40,247 nucleotides of DNA from a virus, in the IMG/VR virus record IMGVR_UViG_3300031251_000056, positions 1-40,247 of that record; one strand, 5' to 3'. Each line of letters starts with the position of its first letter. Positions within the stretch are counted from its first letter, which is position 1. Positions 19,974 to 29,018 of the stretch are shown one piece after another. A program made the position numbers and the translations under genes. The notes beneath the pieces are model-generated. The model was not told the origin of the DNA, searched no databases, and worked only from the letters and a program-made list of their open reading frames with translations.

Positions 19974-22900
19974 ATGGCTGCCGAAAAAGGGATTTTCCTT
20001 GACGTTCTGCCGAGGATGGATATGGCCGCTCTGGCTCTCATCCTTCAGAAGGTTGAGGGTGTATTCAAGAAGAGCGGCTCGGCTATTGGCGCTTCGTTTG
20101 GTAAAGAGGCTGAGGCCCGTATTCTGGCGACTGCCCAGGCTACTGAGCGTGCTTCTACGATTGCTACTGATGCGTATCTGCGTCAGACGAAGGCTGCTCA
20201 CGATGTTGAGGTGGCTGAGAAGCGTTTGCAGGAGGTCCGCGATACGGGCACTGCTAAGGCTTCTACGATGCTGCGGGCCGAGAATGCGGTGTCGGATGCC
20301 CGCCTGGTGGCGACGGCCCGTACTCGCGATTACGAGACGGCAAACCGGAATGCCGCTACTGCGGTGGAGAAGCACACCACGGCTATCCAGAACTCTGCTG
20401 TCACGGCGTCTAACGCTGGTCGCGCTTTCAATGTGGCCGGGTTGGCGATCACGGGTGGCCTGGTTGTTGGCATGGGTGTGGCGATCAAGTCTGCCGGGGA
20501 TTTCCAGCAGAATCTGACGAAGTTGCAGACGGCTGCGGGGGAGACTGCCGCCAATATCAAGGTTGTGTCTGACGGCATTTTGAAGATGGCCGGCGATGTG
20601 GGTATTGGTGCGAATCAGCTTTCTCAGTCGATGTACTTCATTGAGTCTGCCGGTAAGCACGGCCAGGAGGGGTTGGATGTTCTGAAGTCTGCCGCGCAGG
20701 GCGCGAAGCTTGAGAACGTCGATCTGGATACTGTGGTTAAGGCGTTGACGACTACGCTGAATGACTACGGCGATAAGCTGGGTTCGCCGGCTGACGCGAT
20801 GTCGAAGATCGTGAAGGCGTCTTCGTTCGCGAAGGTCAACCTGGGCGAGTTCACTGGCGCTTTGCACAACATTGAGCCGCAGGCTGCCGCGTTGGGTATC
20901 AAGTTTGAGGACATGGCTGCTTCGTTGGGCATGGTTACTCGTTCGGGTGAGGGCGCGGATCAGGCGTCGGAGAACCTTCGTAACGTGTTGATGCATTTGC
21001 AGACTGCTACGAATCCGATGACGAACGAGTTGGCGGCGTTCGGGATTAACTCTCAGAAGCTTTCCGATGAGTTGAAAGAGCGCGGCCTGGGCGGGTCGAT
21101 CAACTACATTGCGGACACGATTGCGAACAAGTTTGGCCCCGAGTTGAAGGGGCAGATTCCGATCATCAACCAGAACGTGTTGGCGATGAAGTCTGCCGAT
21201 GATGCGTTCTCGGCGATGGCCGATGGCCCGATGAAGGACTTGGCTCAGCGGTATAAAGATAATCAGATTGGTCTTAAAGAGTTCCGTAAGGAAGCTCAAG
21301 GGTTTGCCGATGGCGATCAGGGTAACCTGGCGAAGCAGTGGGTGGCGTTGGAGAACACTGCGCGCGGTTTCTCCGGTCAGATCAAGGCCGGCAAGGGCGA
21401 TGTCCAGAACTATGAGCAGGCGATGGCGCAGGCTTTCGGTTCGATGACTGCTTATCAGGCGGCGTTGCAGCTTTCGGGCACTCACCAGGAGGAGTGGACT
21501 AAGGCGGTCAAGGAGACTTCTCAGGCTCAGGCTGATGCTGCTGGCAATGTGCAGGGCACGGCTGATGTGAGTAAGAATCTGAATCAGCAGATCGCCGATA
21601 TGAAGGCTGCGTTCGGCGCGGTTGGTATTGAGTTGGGCCAGGTGTTGGTCCCGGTGATGACTGTGGTTGCCAGGGGTTTGTCTGATGTGGGCAAGTTCAT
21701 GGTGGATAACAAGGGTGTTGCTTACACGCTTGTGGGTGCTTTGGCGGCGATCTCGACAACGTGGTTGACGATGAAGGCCGTGATGATGGGCAAGGAGTTG
21801 TGGGACTTCCTGAAGACCAGTTACACCTGGTTGAAGACCACTCTTGCTGAGACCACTGTTGCGTCGGATGCGGCGAATACGTCGATGGGTCCGCAGCGCG
21901 CTGCTGCTGCTCAAGAGGGTGCGACAGCCGTGGATGCTGCGGCAACGGAGGAGGTCGCTGCTGAGGAGCGTGTGGCGACTCAGGCGGGCGAGACTGATGC
22001 GGCTTTGGCTGCGGGTGCTGGTGCTGGCGCTGGTGCCGGGGCTGGTGCTGGTGCGGCTGCTCTGCTGCCGGGTGCTGCGCGTCTGCTCGGACCAACGGCG
22101 GCTGTCGCGGCTACGCCCGATACGGTAACGCCTACTGGAACGGATTCCAGCGGTAACCCGATCCTGCCGTCAGATAACCAGCCGTGGTATAAGCGGGCGC
22201 TGGGGTTTGGCACTGGCGGTGTCATTCCCGGTTACTCGCATACCGATGATCGGGTGGGGCATATCCCTGGTCACGGTTTGATCGGTTTGGCCGGCGGTGA
22301 GGGCATCATCAATGCCAGCGCGACCCGCAAGCTGGGTGCCGGGTTCATCCACGCCTTGAATGGTTTTGATTCGGGTGGCATCACCCCCGGTGGGGGTGGC
22401 GGTCAGGGCTATGGCCCCGACGTGTTGATTGCCCGCATGCTGGAGGGCACCCCGTATAGCCAGGGTAAGCGTAATGACTGCTCGGGCATGGTGGGGCAGA
22501 TCATCAACTCCACGCTTGGTGGCGGCGGTGGTTTGCCGACGACTAAGAACATGGGTTCGTGGCTGTCTGAGCGCGGCTTTAAGACGGGTATCGGCGGTAA
22601 GGGCACGATCTCGGTTGGCTGGTATAACCACGGCAACGGGACGAATGACGGCCATGCTGCGATGACGTTGTCTGACGGCGAGAACGCCGAGTCGGGTGGC
22701 TCGCACGGGAACTTCCTTGTGGGTGCCGGCGCGGCTGGCGCTTCGTCTGCGGAGTTCGATCACCACATGTATCTGCCGTCGATCTATGGCGAGGGCCAGG
22801 GCGGCAGCGGCGGCTACGGCGGCAGCGGTGGCTCGGGTGGCGGGGGTGGCTTCGGCGGCTCCGGTGGTTCTGGCGGTTCGGGTAGTTCACCGGGCACGGC

Positions 22901-24578
22901 GAATCCTTTGGATGCGCTGTCGGGTGGTTTCACCATCCCGAACATTGCGAAGATGTTCACTGAGCTTCTCGCGAATCTGGCGCTCGGTAATCCCATTGGG
23001 AAGATCGCGGCGGCGCAGCGGGGCGGCAGCGGTGGTGGGCCTTTGATGCCTAACGATCCGCAGTTCGCTACGACGATGGATGCGTCTGCGTCTGCGTTGT
23101 CGAACTACACCGATGAGCAGTTGAAGTCTTTGGACGCCCAGTTGAAGTCGGAGGAGTCGGCTCGCCGGGTCACGACTGATCAGGGCAAGCTGGACAGTGC
23201 GATCAGTAAGCATGGGGAGGGTTCTTCCCAGGCTGACGCGGCGCAGAACACGTTGACGAGGGCGCAGCAGTCTCAGGCTGCGTTGGCGCAGAAGCAGCAG
23301 GACAATGCGGTCAACACTAGCGGTAAGTTGGTGGCTGATCAGGCTCGTCTGGCGCAGGAGCAGGCTAAGGGTTCTAAGGCTTCGGTGATTGCGAGTACTC
23401 AGGCGAAGATCGCCCAGGATCAGATCAATGCTTCGGCGGCGGCTTCTGCTCCTGGCGCTAATCCTGGTTTGGATGCTCCTGATTTGTCGTGGACGCATGA
23501 CTTCACGGGCGGCGGCGGTCAGTCTCCGGTGTTTAAGCGGGATGGCGGTGCCGGGGGTTCCTTCGGCGGCGGTTCTGGCGACATCACGGGCACTATATCG
23601 CGGCTGGCGGGTTTGTCCGGTCGCGGTTGGGGCCGGGATGCTACCGGTACGACTAGCGGGTTGCATGGCTCTATCGCTGGTATCAGTGGTTCTGTTCATG
23701 CTCATCCGGCGTTGGGTTCGCTCAGCGGCGGCGGCGGCGGTCTGATGATTCCCGGGGTTGGTGGCAGCGCCGGTACGGTTGGCCGTCGCGGGCTTGCCGG
23801 TACAGGTGTCGGGGCTGGTGTTTACGGTTCTGTTGCTGGGCATAATCCGCTGGCTGTGAGTGGTTCTGCTACTGCTGATGCTTCCCGCTATATGGGGGGC
23901 CAGGGCGGGCATAACGGGCCGCATGGCGGCTACCACGATCAGCAGATGGGCAATCGTGCTGTCACGGGTGCGGCGAACGCTAGTGCCGGCGCGGCGGGTC
24001 TCGCTTCGGCGGGTAAGGCCGCCGCAGTGGGTAGCTCTAACGCTGGCGCTTTGTCTCAGCAGCCTACGGGCGGCACGGGCAAGGGCGGCGGCATCTCTGG
24101 CGGGCTTTTGGGAAGTGCGGAAAGCGCAGCCTCTCAGGCTATCGGTGCGGGCGTCAATATGATGGCCCCCGGCGCTGGCGCTGCCGCTTCTGCGGCTACC
24201 GACATTATGACCCAGGAAGCTAACCGGGCTGTCGGCTACGCCGGCCAGGTGGCTGGTATCGCGGCGAGTGGACTGCTGGAATCGTTCACGTTGCACGGTG
24301 CCGGTAACAACATCGGTCAGGGGTGGCTTGGGAAGATCGCTGGCGGTCTCGCGGGCGCTCATCCCAGCACTCCGAATGCTGCCGGTGCGTCTAAGCCGTT
24401 GGAGAAGAAGGATGGCGGCAACGATCCCAACAAGATGGGTCATTCCGGCAAGACCGGCCCTGACGGTAAACCGGCTCCGATGGTTCATATCGAAAATCAG
24501 CATGTCCATAACGGTGACGGTCAGTCTGCTGGTAAGGACATTGCTCGTCAGATGATGGCGGTCGCGCCGGGATTTTAA
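19974..24578 (+). CDS. Tape measure protein with embedded NlpC/P60-like peptidase, 1534 aa
   Basis: Sets tail length, about 0.15 nm per residue, hence roughly 230 nm. Domains: N-terminal coiled-coil (residues 20-140), hydrophobic segment with GGLVVGMG (about 152-172), phage minor-tail core (QNLTKLQTAAGETAANIKVV to about 560), second hydrophobic stretch (about 582-606, VAYTLVGALAAISTTWLTMK), Ala/Gly run (about 679-700), then a peptidase-like module with DCSGMVG (C836) and GHAAM (H894) that would cut peptidoglycan peptides, Gly/Ser linkers (about 943-972), another coiled-coil and a low-complexity Gly-rich C-terminus. I start at ATG 19974 after GGAGGG; a frame open to 19809 overlaps the chaperone and lacks a ribosome-binding site. 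Confidence 0.88.
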   Translation: MAAEKGIFLDVLPRMDMAALALILQKVEGVFKKSGSAIGASFGKEAEARILATAQATERASTIATDAYLRQTKAAHDVEVAEKRLQEVRDTGTAKASTMLRAENAVSDARLVATARTRDYETANRNAATAVEKHTTAIQNSAVTASNAGRAFNVAGLAITGGLVVGMGVAIKSAGDFQQNLTKLQTAAGETAANIKVVSDGILKMAGDVGIGANQLSQSMYFIESAGKHGQEGLDVLKSAAQGAKLENVDLDTVVKALTTTLNDYGDKLGSPADAMSKIVKASSFAKVNLGEFTGALHNIEPQAAALGIKFEDMAASLGMVTRSGEGADQASENLRNVLMHLQTATNPMTNELAAFGINSQKLSDELKERGLGGSINYIADTIANKFGPELKGQIPIINQNVLAMKSADDAFSAMADGPMKDLAQRYKDNQIGLKEFRKEAQGFADGDQGNLAKQWVALENTARGFSGQIKAGKGDVQNYEQAMAQAFGSMTAYQAALQLSGTHQEEWTKAVKETSQAQADAAGNVQGTADVSKNLNQQIADMKAAFGAVGIELGQVLVPVMTVVARGLSDVGKFMVDNKGVAYTLVGALAAISTTWLTMKAVMMGKELWDFLKTSYTWLKTTLAETTVASDAANTSMGPQRAAAAQEGATAVDAAATEEVAAEERVATQAGETDAALAAGAGAGAGAGAGAGAAALLPGAARLLGPTAAVAATPDTVTPTGTDSSGNPILPSDNQPWYKRALGFGTGGVIPGYSHTDDRVGHIPGHGLIGLAGGEGIINASATRKLGAGFIHALNGFDSGGITPGGGGGQGYGPDVLIARMLEGTPYSQGKRNDCSGMVGQIINSTLGGGGGLPTTKNMGSWLSERGFKTGIGGKGTISVGWYNHGNGTNDGHAAMTLSDGENAESGGSHGNFLVGAGAAGASSAEFDHHMYLPSIYGEGQGGSGGYGGSGGSGGGGGFGGSGGSGGSGSSPGTANPLDALSGGFTIPNIAKMFTELLANLALGNPIGKIAAAQRGGSGGGPLMPNDPQFATTMDASASALSNYTDEQLKSLDAQLKSEESARRVTTDQGKLDSAISKHGEGSSQADAAQNTLTRAQQSQAALAQKQQDNAVNTSGKLVADQARLAQEQAKGSKASVIASTQAKIAQDQINASAAASAPGANPGLDAPDLSWTHDFTGGGGQSPVFKRDGGAGGSFGGGSGDITGTISRLAGLSGRGWGRDATGTTSGLHGSIAGISGSVHAHPALGSLSGGGGGLMIPGVGGSAGTVGRRGLAGTGVGAGVYGSVAGHNPLAVSGSATADASRYMGGQGGHNGPHGGYHDQQMGNRAVTGAANASAGAAGLASAGKAAAVGSSNAGALSQQPTGGTGKGGGISGGLLGSAESAASQAIGAGVNMMAPGAGAAASAATDIMTQEANRAVGYAGQVAGIAASGLLESFTLHGAGNNIGQGWLGKIAGGLAGAHPSTPNAAGASKPLEKKDGGNDPNKMGHSGKTGPDGKPAPMVHIENQHVHNGDGQSAGKDIARQMMAVAPGF

Positions 24579-24590
24579 CTTGCAGGGCTT

Positions 24591-24606
24591 AACAACTGAA
24601 TAGGGG
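24591..24606 (+). repeat. Rightward start-associated repeat, copy 4
   Basis: AACAACTGAATAGGGG; exact 12-base core followed by AGGGG acting as Shine-Dalgarno, 5 bp before the ATG at 24612. Confidence 0.75.
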
Positions 24607-24611
24607 TTTTC

Positions 24612-27284
24612 ATGGGCTACTCATATAGGACTTCCGCTCCGCGTGTTTCCTTTTTCTATGCGTGCGGTACGTCCTATTTGATCGACCTGTTCGGTATCGG
24701 CTATAGCACCATTGGCGGCGGGAATAACTTCTATATTCCCGGCGTCAATGGTGGGTCGGCGACTTGGGATGGCGCTCCTAAGAACGATCCGTTCCCGTCG
24801 ATGCTGGACCCCACGCTTTTTGATGCGAAGAAGATCACCCCGTTCGCGGATGCGCTGTTCCCGATGAAGGACTCGGTGACTCAGGGTGTGGCGTCCACGA
24901 TTGCGATGATCAAGGCGACACCGGGTCCGTTCTGTCTGGGCGGCTATAGCCAGGGCGCGATGGTGATGAGCCAGGTGTATAACGAAATCCGGTCTGGCAG
25001 TTTGACTGCTAGGGCGTCGGATTTCTTGGGTGCGGTCACTTTCGGTAATCCTTTCCGCGAGATCAACCACACCTGGCCTGGCTCGACGTGGAGCGGCTCG
25101 TGGGATGCGCCGGGTTCCACGTCGGGTGGGCACGGCTGCTTCCCTTCCACGTATCGCCTCTCGGGCACCGAGGCCAAGTGGTGGGACTTCGCGAACGTCA
25201 ACGACATCATCACGGCGGTAAGCGATACCACGGCGGGCGTGGGTGAGCAGAATCTGGTGGGACTCCTTACGGAGTACTGGGATGGCATCAGCATGACATC
25301 CTTCCTCACCACCTATTTCGCCACCGCAGGGTTTCCGAACTTGGCGTCGGCACAGGCTCAAATCTCATCGATTGTGACGGCTGTCGCGGGTGGTGGCGGT
25401 GGGCACGTAACGTACCCCATCGCCCCGCCGCCGGGGAATCCGCAGAATGGTCTCACCTCGTATCAGATTGCGTTGAACTATCTGCACTCTTTGGCGCTGT
25501 CGTGGAGGGCGAACAATAACCGTCCTGGCGTGAATGGGCCGGCGCGCTGTTTCCCGCCTGGGCAGATTTCTCTGCTGGGCGAGAACCTTCTCGTGCAGAA
25601 CACCACGCCCCATATCACGTATGTGGGGCATGAGCAGACACCGTTCTACATTGCCGGACCTTTGGCTCCGACGCCGGGGGCGCAGAACGGCATCTCGGCG
25701 TTGAGCATTTCGGGTTTGACGCCGCCGTTCCAGCATGTGGATAACCAGGGCGCTCGGCAGGATGGCATCACTTATCTGGATTCGGTGTATGACCCTGCGG
25801 AGATCGATGTGCAGGTTGAGGCTTCGGGCCTTACTGCGAACGATATGCGCGATGTTATGCGTAGCTGGATCGGCGCTAGTGATGCGAAGCGTCAGGGTCG
25901 GTTGAGTGTGTTCACTCCCGATAACGGGGAGTGGTGGGCGAAGGTCCGCGAGTTGAAGACGTTCACTGATCCGATCACGCAGTCCGGTTCGGTGCCGGGT
26001 ACGCAGCGGTTCACTTGGGCGTGGCGTAACGATGACGCTTTCTGGCAGTCTTTCGATTCGGTTGCGACGTTCCAGTTGGGTTTGCAGACCGTGTCTGACA
26101 CGTTCACCGGCTCGGCCAATACGACGTTGGGGGCGAACTGGACGCAAACCTATTCGGGTGCCGGCGGTGCCGGCGTGTGCGGTTTGACTGGTAACGGCAA
26201 CGCTAACTGGCAGCCTTCCGGGTCTGCTGCCCGCCAGGTGATCAACCGCCATAACACGACTTCGACTACGGACAATCAGGTTGTGTCGGTGCAGTTCGCC
26301 GCCCCGGTTGGTTTCGACCTGCTGGGTGGTGTCTATATCGACATCTTGGCGCGGATGAACTCGACTTCCACTGACTACATTCGCGCCCGTATCGGCGGCA
26401 ATGGCGTGCTGAATACGATCACGCTGAGCAGCTTCATTGGTGGCGCGGAGACGGTGCTGTGGTGGCAGCCGCTGCTGATCCCTCCGGTGTGGAATGAGAC
26501 GTGGACGCTGATTTGTGGCACCACTAATGGTGCGAGGAATTTCAAGATTCAGCGCGGCGACTATCTGGCGGTGGGTCCGGTCCTGAGTTCTCTCGGGGTG
26601 ACGATTGGCGGCACTGTCACGGTGGTTGATTTCACCGAGAAGGGCACGCAGTCAGGTTTGGGTTCTACCCATCGCGGGTGGGGCTGGGGCATGGCGGCGG
26701 GACCGGGCATTCTTCCCCCGTATCTGGATCAGGTGCCGCCCCCGAATATCGAACTGTGGGCTGCTGGGGATAACACGGGTGTGTCGCAGAACGGGTTTCT
26801 TCCGCTGGTGAACCGTGGCGATCAGGACGGGTGGCCTAGGTATCTGCTGTACGGGCCGGGGACGTTCACGCTCTCGGATGGGCCTGCCCATACGGGCGGC
26901 AACACGGTTACGTTCGGGCCGCTGCTGGAGGGCCAGGTCGCGATGCTTACTACGCTGCCACGGCTGAGGGGGGTTGTTGACTTGTCCCCGAATCAGCCGG
27001 CGCAGACGAGCAACATCTTCCAGTCGCTGATGAGTGAGTTGGTTTCGTTCGCGACGAACAACAATGTGCCGCCGCTACTGGAGCAGTTTGAGTCGGTGTT
27101 TGGCATTCTTCCTCCGCAGGGCAATATGTATTCGCTGCTGAACGGTCGGTTTACCACTCCGGTGCCGCCTAAGTTTGATAGCCAGCCCCCGGTTGTGTCG
27201 AACATTGCTGTGTCGATTGCGAACGGTAATGCCAGTTCGAAGGTTGTCGCTGCTCTTACTCCGCAACGCAGATGGCCGCTCTAA
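24612..27284 (+). CDS. Tail-tip protein: N-terminal lysin-B-like esterase fused to distal-tail domain, 890 aa
   Basis: Residues 1-~305 reproduce the lysin B (mycolyl-ester hydrolase, cutinase-like alpha/beta) fold: FFYACGT, nucleophile elbow GGYSQGA (S113), LGAVTFGNP, VNDII (D198) and GGGGHVTYP (H265), then a terminal helix (YQIALNYLHSLALSWRANNN). The same blocks occur in order in the lysin B at 38098, including TFGNP-R-E and the Ser-Asp-His triad, so both look active. Residues ~345-490 match distal-tail proteins (ISALSISGLTPPFQHVDNQG, SGLTANDMRDVMRSWIG, FTPDNGEWWAKVRELKTFTD), followed by a lectin-like beta region (about 495-690). Likely role: hydrolysing mycomembrane esters during entry while forming the tail tip. 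Confidence 0.85.
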   Translation: MGYSYRTSAPRVSFFYACGTSYLIDLFGIGYSTIGGGNNFYIPGVNGGSATWDGAPKNDPFPSMLDPTLFDAKKITPFADALFPMKDSVTQGVASTIAMIKATPGPFCLGGYSQGAMVMSQVYNEIRSGSLTARASDFLGAVTFGNPFREINHTWPGSTWSGSWDAPGSTSGGHGCFPSTYRLSGTEAKWWDFANVNDIITAVSDTTAGVGEQNLVGLLTEYWDGISMTSFLTTYFATAGFPNLASAQAQISSIVTAVAGGGGGHVTYPIAPPPGNPQNGLTSYQIALNYLHSLALSWRANNNRPGVNGPARCFPPGQISLLGENLLVQNTTPHITYVGHEQTPFYIAGPLAPTPGAQNGISALSISGLTPPFQHVDNQGARQDGITYLDSVYDPAEIDVQVEASGLTANDMRDVMRSWIGASDAKRQGRLSVFTPDNGEWWAKVRELKTFTDPITQSGSVPGTQRFTWAWRNDDAFWQSFDSVATFQLGLQTVSDTFTGSANTTLGANWTQTYSGAGGAGVCGLTGNGNANWQPSGSAARQVINRHNTTSTTDNQVVSVQFAAPVGFDLLGGVYIDILARMNSTSTDYIRARIGGNGVLNTITLSSFIGGAETVLWWQPLLIPPVWNETWTLICGTTNGARNFKIQRGDYLAVGPVLSSLGVTIGGTVTVVDFTEKGTQSGLGSTHRGWGWGMAAGPGILPPYLDQVPPPNIELWAAGDNTGVSQNGFLPLVNRGDQDGWPRYLLYGPGTFTLSDGPAHTGGNTVTFGPLLEGQVAMLTTLPRLRGVVDLSPNQPAQTSNIFQSLMSELVSFATNNNVPPLLEQFESVFGILPPQGNMYSLLNGRFTTPVPPKFDSQPPVVSNIAVSIANGNASSKVVAALTPQRRWPL

Positions 27285-28951
27285 CGGTTGAACAGCAGGA
27301 TGCTTTCCAGGCTGCCCTTAACTCTACGGGTCGGCAGGCGGCTTCTGCTGCTCAAATGTATACGGCGATGTCGAAGGACTTCCCTCCGCAGTGCATCGTC
27401 ACCTTGTACTCCAACATGTACTCGCCGCAGGGCGAGGTCGGAGACTACATAGAGGTTACCTGCGAGTTCCCCAAGAACGAGATTGAGACGGCAACCATTG
27501 TTATGAAGACCAGCGATCCGCTGGCTTCTCTGGCAATGACGTGCTATCAGTCGGTGGTTCCGGTCACGATTGATATTGGCGCTATGCGCTGGTCTGGCCG
27601 AGTCGATAACTTCGACTACGCAATGGTCAAGGGCGTTAAGACTTTGACGTTGCAGTGCATGGGCGACTATGCCTGGTTCTCCAAAATCCTGGTATGGCCG
27701 AACTTTCTCGCACCGGTTCAGGCGCAATTCCCGAACCGGGCCGTGTTTATCGGACCTGCTATCACTTGCGTGAAGACCATGATTATGGAGCAGTGCTTCC
27801 GGCTCCAATCTGGGCTGTGGGAGTTCACCAATAATCTGCTGTCTGGCAACTTGGATTGGGAAGCATGGTTCGGGACGTTGCTGGAAAGCGACGGCAACCC
27901 GATTGACATGTTGATGACCCCGATTGTGGTGGTCCCGACTGATCCGATTTTCGATACGTCGCCGTGGATTTCCATGAATGGCCGTATGGATCAGATCAGC
28001 ACATTGGTTGAAGAGGTTGTGAAGTCGAACGGCCTCATCTTGTCGGCGAATGTGTGGCTTCCTGGCGATCCCCAGCCGGCTGGTTTGTTAATTCCGTTGA
28101 AGCTCCCGACGATTGTGGTTGATGTTAAGAACCGCAGCGGGGTTACGGGGCCGACTGGCACGTTTGTCGATGGCCTTATCACCGACTTGGTTGATATTCA
28201 GTCGAGTGTGTTGGGGGATGTGCTTTCGCCGTTCCTCAATTCCGGTAATGAGTATGCACCGGAGGGTGTGAATATCGCCCCGCTTATCGGTGTGGACTTT
28301 GTGAAGCCGTGGGTGTTGTTTCAGGATCATCCTCGTGGTGGTTTGACTGAGTTCCATTTGTACGGGCATCACCCGTTGGCCCACACGATCATCGGCGGCG
28401 GCAAGAGTCCCAAATGGGTAAATGACCTGATCAACGCCACTTTTGAGTGGATGATTGACGCGATCACTATCGCCATTGGTGTCACTGGTGTGCCTTCCAC
28501 ATTGCTGGATGGAACATTTGACGATGTGCTATTAGCATTCCAGTTGATTGAGAACTTCCAGCGGCGTGTGAAGTTGGGTCCGTATGGCTGGCCGGAAATG
28601 TTTGTTCAGACCGGCGCGTCTGCGTACACATTGGATGAGTGGTTCGCCCTCCAGGGCGCTATGTGGGATAGTCGCGGCTATCACTGCATTAAGTTGTCTT
28701 TCGACAACGGGTTCCCTTACACGCTTGGGAAAGACCTGTTCGTTGGGGGGTTGGCGTCTTTCGCTTTGGATGGCGTCTTGTACACCGATTATCTTGATCG
28801 GGTTCTCTTTAAGGACGACCGGAAGACGCGGTCTCAGATTGAATGCACTATCGGTGATGGTAAGCGTGCGATGAATCCGATTACGAAGACCTTGAATAGG
28901 TTGACGAAGCTGCAAGAGGCTGTGCAGATCATCACGATGAGTTCTAACTAA
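27272..28951 (+). CDS. Minor tail protein, tail-tip hub (Gp37-like), 559 aa
   Basis: Starts ATG at 27272, overlapping the previous gene by 13 bp. Residues 30-200 (CIVTLYSNMYSPQGEVGDYI, FPKNEIETATIVMKTSDPLA, SVVPVTIDIGAMRWSGRVDN, FDYAMVKGVKTLTLQCMGDY) match the first hub domain of baseplate-type proteins in actinophages (ReqiPepy6 Gp37-like group). C-terminal residues (IECTIGDGKRAMNPITKTLN, then RLTKLQEAVQIITMSSN) fit the same family. Such proteins form the tail-tip hub with the distal-tail protein, consistent with gene order. A perfect-looking long hairpin follows the stop. Confidence 0.75.
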   Translation: MAALTVEQQDAFQAALNSTGRQAASAAQMYTAMSKDFPPQCIVTLYSNMYSPQGEVGDYIEVTCEFPKNEIETATIVMKTSDPLASLAMTCYQSVVPVTIDIGAMRWSGRVDNFDYAMVKGVKTLTLQCMGDYAWFSKILVWPNFLAPVQAQFPNRAVFIGPAITCVKTMIMEQCFRLQSGLWEFTNNLLSGNLDWEAWFGTLLESDGNPIDMLMTPIVVVPTDPIFDTSPWISMNGRMDQISTLVEEVVKSNGLILSANVWLPGDPQPAGLLIPLKLPTIVVDVKNRSGVTGPTGTFVDGLITDLVDIQSSVLGDVLSPFLNSGNEYAPEGVNIAPLIGVDFVKPWVLFQDHPRGGLTEFHLYGHHPLAHTIIGGGKSPKWVNDLINATFEWMIDAITIAIGVTGVPSTLLDGTFDDVLLAFQLIENFQRRVKLGPYGWPEMFVQTGASAYTLDEWFALQGAMWDSRGYHCIKLSFDNGFPYTLGKDLFVGGLASFALDGVLYTDYLDRVLFKDDRKTRSQIECTIGDGKRAMNPITKTLNRLTKLQEAVQIITMSSN

Positions 28952-28990
28952 CGCTGCGCGGTGCCCAGTTCGCTGGGCACTGCGCGCGTT
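28950..28990 (+). terminator. Very stable hairpin with TTCG tetraloop, no T-tract
   Basis: AACGC-T-GCGCGGTGCCCAG (28950-28968) pairs with CTGGGCACTGCGCGCGTT (28973-28990) around TTCG (28969-28972): 18 positions including one G-T pair and one bulged T. The stem begins within the stop codon of the preceding gene. No T-run follows, so simple intrinsic termination is unlikely; an RNase-processing or mRNA-stability element fits better. Confidence 0.65.
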
Positions 28991-28995
28991 CCTCA

Positions 28996-29011
28996 AACAA
29001 TTGAATAGGGG
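28996..29011 (+). repeat. Rightward start-associated repeat, copy 5
   Basis: AACAATTGAATAGGGG; one mismatch to the core, with GGGGA as Shine-Dalgarno ahead of the GTG at 29019. Confidence 0.7.
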
Positions 29012-29018
29012 AATTTCT

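Noticed and set aside
19971-21914. 647-codon open frame antisense to the tape measure
   Set aside because: Arg/Leu/Ser-rich shadow of a biased coding strand; no ribosome-binding site and no operon on that strand here.
22887-24509. 540-codon open frame antisense to the tape measure C-terminus
   Set aside because: Arg/Thr/Ala-rich low-complexity product, generated by the Gly-rich sense strand.
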